Origin: Bacteroidota bacterium
GTDB lineage: Bacteria; Bacteroidota; Bacteroidia; Flavobacteriales; Flavobacteriaceae
Length of the DNA stretch: 15,506 nt
Reading direction: 5' to 3'
NCBI GenBank assembly: GCA_021793535.1
Contig: JAJYSO010000012.1
Location: forward strand, 1 to 15,506
A program made the position numbers and the translations under genes. This document shows, in pieces, positions 7,020 to 14,665 of the stretch; the first letter of the stretch is position 1, and each line of letters starts with the position of its first letter. Below the pieces are notes generated by a model. It was given only the letters and a program-made list of their open reading frames with translations. It was not told the DNA's origin and searched no databases.

Positions 7020-7967
7020 ATGAAAAAAGCATCACTCCTTTTCTTTACACTCGCACTGATAAGCCTTGTGAGTTGTAAAAACCGCACCACATCAACTGCA
7101 GATCAAAATAAGAGCAAGAGTGATCAAACGCTCACTCTGACAAACAATCACCGCGAAGTGACGATTCCTTTATCTCCACAACGCGTAGTTGTTTTTGATA
7201 TTGGCGCACTCGATGTAATGGATGATTTGGGAGTGGCCGATCGCATTGTGGCCATGGCCAAACAAGGAATTCCTCAATACTTACGAAAATACGAAAGCGA
7301 TAAAGACATTGTCAATGCCGGAGGGCTCATGGATCCCAACTTTGAAAAAATACACGCTGCGCGCCCCGACTTAATTATTATTGGGCTACGTCAACTCAAG
7401 GATTACGATGAATACGCCAAAATAGCTCCCACCTATTTATACGATCTGGATTATAAAAATTTTGTCGGCTCTATCCGAGAAAACGTAAAGGCATTCGGTC
7501 AAATATTTGAAATAGAAGACCAAGCAGAAAAAAGATTGGCTAAAATGGAAGCGGTAATTGAAAAAGAAAAAGAAAAAATTGAAGAGGGCAATGCCAAAGC
7601 GCTGCTTGTCCTTTATAACAATGGGAAATTTTCTGCCTATGGCAAAGGCTCCCGCTTCGGCTTTATGTTTGACGATTTTGGGGTCTTGCCAGAAGTTGAC
7701 AACATCAAGACTTCTACTCACGGCGCTTCCATTTCCTCCGAATATCTTTACGATCACAATCCGGAAGTTCTTTTTGTCATCGATCGAAACGCGGCAATAG
7801 GAGAGGGGGCCATCCAAAAAGAAAGCATAGAAAACGCATTAGTTAAAAAGACAAAAGCTTATAAAAACAATCGCCTTATCTACTTAAGTCCCGAAACTTG
7901 GTATATTGCAGGAGGAGGAATTCAGGCAATCGAAAAAGCCGCTCGAGAAGTGGGAGCTGCCTATTGA
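7020..7967 (+). CDS. Siderophore-binding lipoprotein of an ABC transporter, CeuE/YclQ/FatB type
   Basis: 315 residues; lipoprotein signal with Cys19 (ISLVSC). The following residues KNRTT lack acidic residues, so it should stay in the periplasm anchored to the inner membrane or the inner face of the outer membrane. It is a class III metal-siderophore binding protein: RVVVFDIGALDVMDDLG (55-71), a helix rich in Glu/Lys around 176-190 as the interlobe linker, then the second lobe. Motifs match the catecholate/petrobactin subgroup: Arg124 in IGLRQL, Arg212 in AYGKGSRFGF, His234 in STHGAS, Arg256 in FVIDR, Tyr295 in ETWYIAGGG. These correspond in my reading to the CeuE arginines that cradle the siderophore and to its His and Tyr iron ligands. 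No permease or ATPase gene follows; a reductase does, 42 bases on. Confidence 0.92.
   Translation: MKKASLLFFTLALISLVSCKNRTTSTADQNKSKSDQTLTLTNNHREVTIPLSPQRVVVFDIGALDVMDDLGVADRIVAMAKQGIPQYLRKYESDKDIVNAGGLMDPNFEKIHAARPDLIIIGLRQLKDYDEYAKIAPTYLYDLDYKNFVGSIRENVKAFGQIFEIEDQAEKRLAKMEAVIEKEKEKIEEGNAKALLVLYNNGKFSAYGKGSRFGFMFDDFGVLPEVDNIKTSTHGASISSEYLYDHNPEVLFVIDRNAAIGEGAIQKESIENALVKKTKAYKNNRLIYLSPETWYIAGGGIQAIEKAAREVGAAY
7560..7577 (+). repeat. Three tandem GAAAAA units inside the binding-protein gene
   Basis: A hexamer tandem repeat encoding the Lys-Glu alternation at residues about 181-186 in the interlobe helix. Unit length is a multiple of three, so slippage would change helix length without a frameshift. 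Confidence 0.6.
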
Positions 7968-8009
7968 AAAACCTTCCTTGAATACTCTCTATAACCTCAT
8001 CTTAAAAAT

Positions 8010-8819
8010 ATGCTCAGAATAAAACCCCTTCAAATAGCCCTAAAGGTTAGTCGAAAGGAATACATTACTCCGCATTATATTCGTGTGTTTCTTGAAGGTG
8101 AAGAAGTCGCAAAGCTCGCTGACACAACCATCGGAATCAACAACAAAATTCTCATTCCTCCTAAGGGAACCGACAAGGTTTACTTTCCGCAATTGGATCC
8201 CGAGACCAGGCGTTGGAAACCGCAACCCCCGGCGCTCGCTTCCATTATACGCACCTATACACATCGGGGTATAGACTTGGCAAAAAATGAAATCTGGATC
8301 GACTTTGTCGCTCACGGAGATGAGGGCCCTGCCTCAAAATGGGCAATTGAGGCACAAAAGGGGGATTCGTTAGGCGTCATGATGAAAAAAGGAAAGCGCA
8401 CACTTTACACCCCTGCATCCCATTATCTATTGATCGGAGATGCCACCGCAATCCCCGTACTGGCTTCTATTCTGGAAGACCTGCCATCAACGGCCACAGG
8501 AACCTGCATCATCGAAGTTCACAGTAAAGAAGATGAACAAACACTGTACACGCGAGCTGCCATACAGTTTATATGGCTCCATAACCCCCAGCCCCAAAAT
8601 GGAAGCCGTTTAACGGAAGTCTGCAAAGCCCAGCCACTACCAGAAAAGGATCGTTTTGCATATATAGCAGCCGAATTCTCCTCAGTCAAAGCCCTGCGTC
8701 ATTATTTAAGAAAAGAACAAGAATGGGCACGTGACGAACTTTATGCCTTTTCGTATTGGAAGGCTGGAAAGGCAGAGAACGAATCAGCCTCTTCAAGACG
8801 TGAAGAAAGAGAAGGATAA
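8010..8819 (+). CDS. Siderophore-interacting protein (flavin-dependent ferric-siderophore reductase, ViuB/YqjH type)
   Basis: 269 residues, cytoplasmic, no signal peptide. The N-terminal FAD domain (PF08021) has the signature RTYTHR at 81-86, which binds the flavin, followed by DFVAHGDEGPASKWA at 98-112, the conserved flavin/phosphate loop of this family. The C-terminal domain (PF04954) has LLIGDATAIPVLASIL at 140-155 and the closing ELYAFSYWKAGKAE at 243-256, which contacts NAD(P)H in relatives. Such proteins reduce ferric siderophore to release ferrous iron after uptake. It follows the siderophore-binding lipoprotein gene on the same strand and probably shares its transcript. The polar, charged C-terminal tail after residue 257 (NESASSRREEREG) is an extension. 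Confident family call; the preferred siderophore is not visible. Confidence 0.93.
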   Translation: MLRIKPLQIALKVSRKEYITPHYIRVFLEGEEVAKLADTTIGINNKILIPPKGTDKVYFPQLDPETRRWKPQPPALASIIRTYTHRGIDLAKNEIWIDFVAHGDEGPASKWAIEAQKGDSLGVMMKKGKRTLYTPASHYLLIGDATAIPVLASILEDLPSTATGTCIIEVHSKEDEQTLYTRAAIQFIWLHNPQPQNGSRLTEVCKAQPLPEKDRFAYIAAEFSSVKALRHYLRKEQEWARDELYAFSYWKAGKAENESASSRREEREG

Positions 8820-8911
8820 TTCTGTTTACAACGAACGGCACCCGATCAACATCCTGCCTCTGTTTGTAGGCTGAAAAAAGCGGTTTCCATCATCTTGATA
8901 CTCAAAGAGAA

Positions 8912-8946
8912 AAGAGGGCAAAGAATTCCTCTTGTCGTATTTTTTA
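8912..8946 (+). terminator. Weak terminator candidate after the reductase gene
   Basis: A 6-bp stem (8912-8917 with 8928-8933, loop of 10) followed after several bases by a T-run ending near 8946. About 90 bases past the reductase stop. The distance between stem and T-run makes it a poor intrinsic terminator. Confidence 0.3.
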
Positions 8947-9244
8947 TTCCCTAAAGGGCATGTATGCTTTGTCCTGGGGTCCCTATCTTTGGTCTAGACA
9001 ATCGGCTTACTAATGAACAAAGCGTACCGGGTCGTGTTTAAACCCTTGATATTCTTTTTCATTTTTTTGCCACAAGATGAAACACTTGATCAGGAAAGAG
9101 GAGAACCTTGTTTACTATTGGGTCTTTCGAACAATGTCGGGTTCTTTACTTTACAACTCAGGAATGCCCTTGTGTATTCCTTCTTCCGGAACCCTCTCCT
9201 CTTTCTCTTTTAACCCATGAGGATTCTCCTTAATACGTTCAACC

Positions 9245-9279
9245 CCTGATAGAAAGGAAGAAGCACATCAGGAATTTTT
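9245..9279 (+). terminator. Terminator-like hairpin CCTGAT/ATCAGG with T-run
   Basis: Perfect 6-bp stem (9245-9250 with 9267-9272), loop of 16, then AATTTTT. It would terminate transcription coming from the left, separating the iron genes from the efflux operon. The long loop lowers its predicted stability. Confidence 0.35.
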
Positions 9280-9495
9280 AATATCCCTCAGATATAAGGG
9301 TTGCACCTTTTCGTTTTTCTTTCTGCAGATCGGGGCTCTTCTATGCCCAGCTATCCCCCCAATCTTTTGTAAATCCAAGAGAGAGTAACATCCGTTTTTT
9401 GGAGAGTTCTACAAATTTTGTTAACTAGTACCGCAAAAGGCTCAAAGAAAAAACCAGACCATTAACCGACAAATATGAACACCTCACCTAAATCC

Positions 9496-9528
9496 CTCTT
9501 GTCAAGAGTAAGAAACAACCTACTTTTG
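9496..9528 (+). promoter_or_regulatory. Promoter of the sensor/efflux operon with overlapping palindrome
   Basis: TACTTTTG at 9521-9528 is an exact TAnnTTTG -7 element; CTTG at 9498-9501 is a one-mismatch -33 at the ideal 19-base spacing. Transcription would start near 9535, about 22 bases before ATG 9558. The -33 element is embedded in a perfect palindrome CTCTTG-T-CAAGAG (9496-9508), a position suited to repression or regulated activation. The LytTR regulator encoded downstream is one candidate binder, although LytTR proteins usually bind direct repeats. Confidence 0.65.
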
Positions 9529-9557
9529 GCAGTGAATTCTTAAAGCAAAGCATCAAG

Positions 9558-10325
9558 ATGAACTCGGAAGATTGGAAATATGAGAAGCGGAAAGGACAGC
9601 ACAAGTTTTTCGGTCCTTTTATTATTGTTTTTATTGGTCTTGTTTTACTCCTGCAACGCCTCCCCATTGACGTTCCACAATGGGTATTCTCTTGGAACAC
9701 CATCCTGATAACAATCGGTATCTTATTGGGAATCAAAACGCGTTTTCGGCACTGGCTATGGGTCGTTCCTTTCCTCATCGGAATTGGGAGGATCTTTGCC
9801 AACCATTATATCTCAGAGGAATACCACAACCTGATCTTCCCATTAGGGCTCATTCTTTTTGGGGGTTACATCTTCCTTTATACGCTCTTTATCCAAAAAA
9901 AGTGTTGTCCCTATTATCAAAGGGCTCTAAAAGGGAAAAGGGGTAAATTCCAATACCCTCCCGGACAGACTACCGTCGATCAGGACAGCTTTGTGCGTAT
10001 TGAAAACTTTTTTGGTGGAACCGACCGCAGTTTTATCTCCAAAAACCTAAAGGGGGGCTATATCAAAAACACTTTTGGCGGCGTGCGCATCAACCTGATG
10101 CAAGCAGATTTTGACAGCAGTATTGATATTCATGTGGAAAACACCTTCGGAGGAATCACGTTCTATGTGCCCAATAACTGGAAAGTAGTGGCCAAACTCG
10201 ATTCCCACCTGAGTGGAATAGACGATAATGGTTATGTGGAAAATCAAGGAGGAGAAGACACCAAATACCTTGTTTTAAAGGGGAAGTCCATTTTCGGAGG
10301 AATCGAAATAAAGAATTTCAAATAG
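9558..10325 (+). CDS. Four-TM protein with LiaF-like beta-helical C-terminal domain
   Basis: 255 residues. The N-terminal half holds four hydrophobic spans (about 19-33, 44-60, 66-80, 92-112) with short loops, like the LiaF transmembrane/DUF5668 domain. After a Cys-Cys pair (116-117) and a basic linker comes a soluble domain (about 138-255) of regularly spaced short strands. Each carries an FGG corner: IENFFGGTDRS (FGG 152-154), NTFGGVRIN (173-175), NTFGGITFY (198-200), SIFGGIEIK (247-249), with a degenerate LSG turn near 218-220. Spacing of about 21-28 residues fits a beta-helix, as in the LiaF C-terminal (DUF2154, cell-wall-active antibiotic response) domain. In Firmicutes LiaF restrains the kinase LiaS; here the gene lies 6 bases before a histidine kinase gene, so a sensing or inhibitory role is a reasonable inference. 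Confidence 0.82.
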   Translation: MNSEDWKYEKRKGQHKFFGPFIIVFIGLVLLLQRLPIDVPQWVFSWNTILITIGILLGIKTRFRHWLWVVPFLIGIGRIFANHYISEEYHNLIFPLGLILFGGYIFLYTLFIQKKCCPYYQRALKGKRGKFQYPPGQTTVDQDSFVRIENFFGGTDRSFISKNLKGGYIKNTFGGVRINLMQADFDSSIDIHVENTFGGITFYVPNNWKVVAKLDSHLSGIDDNGYVENQGGEDTKYLVLKGKSIFGGIEIKNFK

Positions 10326-10331
10326 AAGAGT

Positions 10332-11390
10332 ATGGCTTATCAACCCTTTAGCGATAAAGAAATAAGGCGATTTTTTGCCTTTTCTTGGCTATTTGCCTTT
10401 ATTCTATTGCAGTTCATTTTGCAGTACTTTTTAGGCTTATCATGGGCCGTTGCCTTTTCCGACAACATTCTGTTTATTATTCTTTTAATCTTTACGGTAG
10501 GGATTGCCAACAAGTCAAGTTACTTGTCAAAGCTGCAAGGTTATCAGTTCATTCCTGCTTGTTTAGTCCTTTCACTTTTTGCCGTTCTTTGCATAGCTCT
10601 GCACACCTTTATCTTGTATTCCTTAAATCAATCAAACGAAGCTTATTTAACCGTTCTCTTTCAAATCTTACCCTTTCGATTTTTATACACCTGGTTTGTC
10701 ATTATCGGCTTCACCTTTATGAATTATGTATGGCAACGCTTATCGGAGAGAAAGAAAGCGCATGAAAAGGCAGAAAGCTTACGAAAAATGGCGAAAGAAG
10801 CCGAGTTGGATAAAATTTACCAACAACTTCATCCCCATTTTTTGTTCAATAGCTTAAACGCCATCAATACACTTATCGAAACTACGCCTCAAAAAGCTTC
10901 CGATATGATTCAACAGCTCTCTGACTTTTTACGAGGGAGTCTGAAAAGTGTCAACGAAGAATTCATTTTATTTCAAGATGAAATTCAACATTTAAACCTC
11001 TACCTAGCGCTCGAAGAAATTCGCTTCGGAGAACGTTTAAAAACCATTATAGAACTTGACCAAAGTACCTCTAAAAGTACCATTCCTCCCTTAATTTTAC
11101 AGCCCTTAATCGAAAATGCAATAAAGTTTGGTCTGTACGGAACCTTGGGAAAAGTCACCATACAATTAAAATCGCATGCAGATCATAACCATCTCTACCT
11201 TTCCATCTCCAATCCTTTTGATGAAGACGCACAGCCACCCAAAGGAACTGGATTTGGATTAAAGTCTGTAAAAAGGCGCTTGTTCCTGCTCTACGGAAGA
11301 AGTGATTTGGTCCAAACAGAAAAGAAAGAAAATATTTTTACAACCTGCTTAAAAATTCCTCAATATGATGGTCAAAGCCTTAATCATTGA
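10332..11390 (+). CDS. LytS-family sensor histidine kinase
   Basis: 352 residues. Four hydrophobic spans (about 13-34, 40-58, 72-96, 108-131) form an N-terminal membrane sensor without a large extracellular domain. A short coiled coil (about 138-164, Lys/Glu-rich) leads to the His_kinase domain (PF06580): QLHPHFLFNSLNAINTL with phospho-acceptor His169, the region LQDEIxxLxxYLxLExIRF (about 214-232), N box LILQPLIENAIKFG (Asn262), and G box GTGFGLKSVKRRL (305-317). It autophosphorylates and passes phosphate to the LytTR regulator whose gene overlaps its last 26 bases, which indicates translational coupling. With no obvious ligand-binding domain, the signal is probably sensed in the membrane or through the LiaF-like protein encoded just upstream. 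Confidence 0.93.
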   Translation: MAYQPFSDKEIRRFFAFSWLFAFILLQFILQYFLGLSWAVAFSDNILFIILLIFTVGIANKSSYLSKLQGYQFIPACLVLSLFAVLCIALHTFILYSLNQSNEAYLTVLFQILPFRFLYTWFVIIGFTFMNYVWQRLSERKKAHEKAESLRKMAKEAELDKIYQQLHPHFLFNSLNAINTLIETTPQKASDMIQQLSDFLRGSLKSVNEEFILFQDEIQHLNLYLALEEIRFGERLKTIIELDQSTSKSTIPPLILQPLIENAIKFGLYGTLGKVTIQLKSHADHNHLYLSISNPFDEDAQPPKGTGFGLKSVKRRLFLLYGRSDLVQTEKKENIFTTCLKIPQYDGQSLNH

Positions 11391-12099
11391 TGATGAAGCC
11401 TTAGCTCGAGAAAACATTAAAAATCACTTACAAGCATATTCAGAAATTCAAGTGGTAGGGGAATGTAGTAACGGTTTTGACGGTTTCAAAGCCATTCACC
11501 AATACCAACCAGATTTGGTCTTTCTCGATATTCAAATGCCAAAAATCAACGGGTTTGAAATGTTGGAATTAGTGGACGAAAAACCAAGAGTTATCTTCAC
11601 CACGGCTTTTGATGAATACGCCTTAAAAGCATTCGAAACCGGAGCCGTAGATTACTTGTTAAAACCCTTTTCCAAAGAGCGTTTTAAGCAAGCGATCTCC
11701 AAATGCTTAGCACAAACCCTTTCAGCAGCACCACATGCCGTGGAAGAATATACTGTCGATATGCCCGAGCGTCAAAATCAGATCGTGGTAAAGGATGGAA
11801 ACAACATCCAAATCATCCCGGTAGGACAAATAAAGTACATCGAGGCCTACGACGATTATGTCAAAATTTATACTGCTCAAAAAAAACACATTAAAAACAC
11901 AACGATGAAATTCTTAGAGAAAAGTCTAAACCCCAAACTTTTTGTCCGGATACACCGTTCTTATATCCTGAATACCAATGAACTTACCAAAATAGAACCT
12001 TACAAAAAGAACAATTACCTCGCCATCTTAAAGGGAGGTGAACAAATTCCCATCAGTCGATCAGGCTACCAGCGCTTGAAAAATAGACTGGGAATATAA
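11365..12099 (+). CDS. LytTR-type response regulator
   Basis: 244 residues. Receiver domain at about 3-115 with the acidic pocket Asp9-Asp10, phospho-acceptor Asp55 (VFLDIQMP), switch Thr80 (FTTAFDEYA) and Lys100 (LLKPF). A linker (116-136) leads to a LytTR DNA-binding domain (about 137-242): NNIQIIPVGQIKYIEAYDDY and the conserved FVRIHRSYILN (193-203), ending ISRSGYQRLKNRL. The start overlaps the kinase gene by 26 bases; ATG 11368 is an equally possible start. It is followed after 42 bases by tolC, suggesting that the efflux operon is its target. All signalling residues are present. Target sequences cannot be read here; direct repeats are typical of LytTR sites. Confidence 0.95.
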   Translation: MMVKALIIDDEALARENIKNHLQAYSEIQVVGECSNGFDGFKAIHQYQPDLVFLDIQMPKINGFEMLELVDEKPRVIFTTAFDEYALKAFETGAVDYLLKPFSKERFKQAISKCLAQTLSAAPHAVEEYTVDMPERQNQIVVKDGNNIQIIPVGQIKYIEAYDDYVKIYTAQKKHIKNTTMKFLEKSLNPKLFVRIHRSYILNTNELTKIEPYKKNNYLAILKGGEQIPISRSGYQRLKNRLGI

Positions 12100-12104
12100 A
12101 GTAT

Positions 12105-12128
12105 ACAGGCTTGCTCCTGTTCTTTTTT
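12105..12128 (+). terminator. Hairpin plus T-run between regulator and tolC (possible attenuator)
   Basis: ACAGG/CCTGT stem (12105-12109 with 12116-12120, loop of 6) followed directly by TCTTTTTT, starting 6 bases after the regulator's stop. The layout is that of a small intrinsic terminator inside an otherwise continuous operon. The 5-bp stem is short, so partial read-through is likely. No separate promoter with a TAnnTTTG element was found before tolC. Confidence 0.45.
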
Positions 12129-12141
12129 AGGAAATCCTTTT

Positions 12142-13542
12142 ATGCCACAATCGAAACAACTCATGATGAATACAAACCGTCTATCTCTCTTTCCTATGCA
12201 AAATAGTTTTCTAAGACTGCTACTGGTCTTGTTATTGGGAGTGGGAAACCTTCAACTTTCGGCCCAAGAAAAAATCAGTCTCAAACAAGCCATTTCCCAC
12301 GCATTAACCTATAAAGCTGATGCCATCAAAGCCGAACTAGAAGTAAAAAATGCAGATTACCAAATTGCCGAGGCCCGCTCCGGAGCACTTCCTAAACTCA
12401 ATGTGGATGGTTCTTTAACCTATAATCCTATCCTCCAAAAAACAGCCTTACCCGGCGATTTTTTAGATGCTCCGGGGGAAATCTTCATGGTTCCCTTTGG
12501 ACAAAAATGGGGATCAAATGTGGGCGCTCAAGTCGAACAAGCTCTTTTTAACCAACAAGTTTTTGTCGGTTTGAAGGCCGCGCGAACCACTAAAGAATTT
12601 TATCAAGTCAACCAAAAACTCACCGATGAACAATTGATAGAGAAGGTGGCCACAGCCTACTACGAAGTGCTTTCCACAAAAAGTCAATTAAAGACGATCG
12701 ACAGCAGTTATGCCAATATTGAAAAAGTTAAAAGGGTGATCAGTGGATTGTATGACAGCGGTTTAGCCAAGAAAATTGACCTTGACCGAACCAATGTCCG
12801 GCTGACCAATACCAAAACCTCACAAATCCAATTGCAAAAAGCCTTAGAACAAAAAGAAAACGCGCTCAAGTTCTATATCGGAATGCCCATTCATCGGCCC
12901 ATCCTGTTAGAAGCATCGGACTTGGAAGTAAATGCACCACCGCTTCCGGCAGAAATCGATGTCAACCAACGTACAGAAATTGAGCTTATGGGCAAGCAAA
13001 AGCAGTTGCTGGAATACCAAGTTCAAGCCTCCAAAGCCGCCCTGTACCCCTCTCTTTCCTTAATCGGAAACTATGCTTGGCAGGCCACCGGGGATGCTTT
13101 CCCAATCGGGAAAGGAAAATCCGATATGGTCTACTGGACAGACTATGCAGCGATAGGTTTACAACTACATATTCCCATATTTAACGGACTGCAGACCAAA
13201 GCCAAGATCAATCAGAACAAGATTGAACTCGAGTCCTTAAAAGCGGACTTAGCGGACTCGAAGTTGGGCATGCAAATGGATTACGAAAACGCAAAGGCTC
13301 AAATTCAATCAGCGCTCTCAGCCATCGGAAACCAAGAAGCCAACCTTGAGCTCGCACAATCGGTTTTTAGCGATACGCAAAACAATTATCAAAACGGCTT
13401 GGCATCTTTAACCGATTTGTTAGAAGCTGAAACCGAGCTGGTGCAAGCGCGTAACAATTACACCGATGCTATTTTAGACTTTAAAATGGCAGAAATTCAA
13501 CTGTACAAATCTCAAGGAGACTTAGAGGAATTGATCAAATAA
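12142..13542 (+). CDS. TolC-family outer-membrane efflux protein
   Basis: 466 residues from ATG 12142, which has AGGA about 9 bases upstream; internal ATGs at 12163, 12166 and 12196 are possible, and the one at 12196 begins a compact signal peptide (MQNSFLRLLLVLLLGVGNLQ, cleavage near LSAQ). The mature protein has the two internally repeated outer-membrane-efflux domains (PF02321). The first contains SLKQAISHALTYKADAIKAE and long Gln/Ala/Lys-rich helices; the second contains ELMGKQKQLLEYQVQASKAA, LYPSLSLIGNYAW and a second helical pair ending NGLASLTDLLEAETELVQAR. TolC trimers form the outer-membrane duct and periplasmic tunnel of tripartite pumps. The fusion-protein and RND permease genes follow at 21 and 25 bases, making a complete pump set under the upstream two-component system. 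Confidence 0.93.
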   Translation: MPQSKQLMMNTNRLSLFPMQNSFLRLLLVLLLGVGNLQLSAQEKISLKQAISHALTYKADAIKAELEVKNADYQIAEARSGALPKLNVDGSLTYNPILQKTALPGDFLDAPGEIFMVPFGQKWGSNVGAQVEQALFNQQVFVGLKAARTTKEFYQVNQKLTDEQLIEKVATAYYEVLSTKSQLKTIDSSYANIEKVKRVISGLYDSGLAKKIDLDRTNVRLTNTKTSQIQLQKALEQKENALKFYIGMPIHRPILLEASDLEVNAPPLPAEIDVNQRTEIELMGKQKQLLEYQVQASKAALYPSLSLIGNYAWQATGDAFPIGKGKSDMVYWTDYAAIGLQLHIPIFNGLQTKAKINQNKIELESLKADLADSKLGMQMDYENAKAQIQSALSAIGNQEANLELAQSVFSDTQNNYQNGLASLTDLLEAETELVQARNNYTDAILDFKMAEIQLYKSQGDLEELIK

Positions 13543-13563
13543 AAACTTACACAAGCTATAGAA

Positions 13564-14640
13564 ATGAAAAAAGGCAAGAAAACACTCGGTATTATCATTG
13601 CTGCGATTTTATTAGCCGCCGGCGCTTATAAAATTTATACCAACCAAAAAAAAACAAACCAGGAAACCAAAATCATCGCCGGAAGTAATGCAGAGGTCCC
13701 CGTCAATATAACAACTGTAAAAAGAGAGACCATCAAAAATGTATACGCTGCAAATGGAAATTTGGCTCCCTTTCAACAAGTAGAGTTGTCTTCGGAGATT
13801 TCAGGTAAGGTCACCCAGGTTTTGGTAAAAGAGGGTGACTATGTCAAAAAAGGTCAGTCTTTAGCCACCATTAAAAAAGACGTATTAGAAGTAGGCTACT
13901 CCAATGCACAATCTGCCTATCAGAACGCCCTTGAAGACAACCGACGTTTTGAGAATGCATACAAAACCGGAGGGGTGACCAAGCAACAACTGGATCAATC
14001 TCGTCTGCAATTGGAAAATGCGAAGAATAACCTGCGACAAGCAGAGCTCCAAGTTGGGGAAGCAAATGTGAGAACCCTCTTTTCGGGGTATGTCAATCAA
14101 AAGACCATTGAGCCCGGAGCCGTCGTAGCCCCCGGAACCACTCTTTTTGAGGTTGTGAACGTTTCAAAATTAAAACTCAAGGTAAACGTTAGTGAGAATC
14201 AAGTCACGCGCATTTACAAAGGAGATACCGTACGTGTGAAAATAAGTGTATTTCCCGATAAAGAATTTTCTGGGCAGGTCTCTTTCATCGCGCCCTCAGG
14301 AGATACCAGTTTGAACTATCCCGTAGAAATAACGATCGACAACCCGAATGAAGAAATGCTACGCGCGGGAATGTATGGCACCGTTTATTTCTCTAACGGG
14401 AACAAAAATGGCAAAAACACGTATCTGGTTATCCCCAAAGACGCCTTTGTTGACGGTATCAGCAGTAATCAAGTCTTTGTGGTCCAAGAAGACCAGACCG
14501 TGAAGCTCACTAACTTGAGTATCGGTCAAGTTTTCGGAGAAAAAGTAGAAGTTTTACAAGGGCTAAAAGAAGGTGAAAAAGTGGTGACTAGTGGCCAAAT
14601 CAACCTGATTGATGGTGCCAAAATTTCAATTATCGACTAA
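13564..14640 (+). CDS. RND efflux membrane-fusion protein (periplasmic adaptor)
   Basis: 358 residues. It is anchored by an N-terminal membrane span (about 8-22, after KKGKK); there is no lipobox cysteine. Order of parts: first half of the lipoyl domain (about 70-105, VELSSEISGKVTQVLVKEGD, then YVKKGQSLATI); an alpha-helical hairpin (about 108-166, rich in Asn/Gln/Glu/Arg) that meets TolC; the second lipoyl half (VRTLFSGYVNQKTIEPGAVV); a beta-barrel (about 203-275); and a membrane-proximal domain (VIPKDAFVDG to the end, with VEVLQGLKEGEKVVTSGQIN). This is the HlyD_D23/AcrA-like family. It bridges the RND pump in the inner membrane to the TolC trimer. Flanked by tolC (21 bases) and the RND permease gene (25 bases) on the same transcript. 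Confidence 0.95.
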   Translation: MKKGKKTLGIIIAAILLAAGAYKIYTNQKKTNQETKIIAGSNAEVPVNITTVKRETIKNVYAANGNLAPFQQVELSSEISGKVTQVLVKEGDYVKKGQSLATIKKDVLEVGYSNAQSAYQNALEDNRRFENAYKTGGVTKQQLDQSRLQLENAKNNLRQAELQVGEANVRTLFSGYVNQKTIEPGAVVAPGTTLFEVVNVSKLKLKVNVSENQVTRIYKGDTVRVKISVFPDKEFSGQVSFIAPSGDTSLNYPVEITIDNPNEEMLRAGMYGTVYFSNGNKNGKNTYLVIPKDAFVDGISSNQVFVVQEDQTVKLTNLSIGQVFGEKVEVLQGLKEGEKVVTSGQINLIDGAKISIID

Positions 14641-14665
14641 TTCCTAATCCTGGAAAACCAACAAA

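Larger units (their letters stand above)
8820..9557. other. 738-base intergenic stretch without a convincing gene
   Basis: No protein family is recognisable in either strand. The longest plus-strand reading frame (9013-9213, 66 codons) has an exact TATCTTTG (8984-8991) upstream but no -33 box and no recognisable protein. Visible elements are a hairpin AAGAGG/CCTCTT (8912-8933), a hairpin CCTGAT/ATCAGG followed by AATTTTT (9245-9279), and the promoter of the next operon. No tRNA, rRNA or riboswitch core was recognised. Confidence 0.6.

Noticed and set aside
9013..9213. 66-codon plus-strand reading frame in the spacer
   Set aside because: Phe/Leu-rich sequence with no recognisable family; kept only as a possible transcript, not called as a gene.
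8820..9557. tRNA or insertion-sequence remnant
   Set aside because: No T-arm GTTCRA core with matching acceptor stem, no terminal inverted repeats and no transposase fragment were seen.
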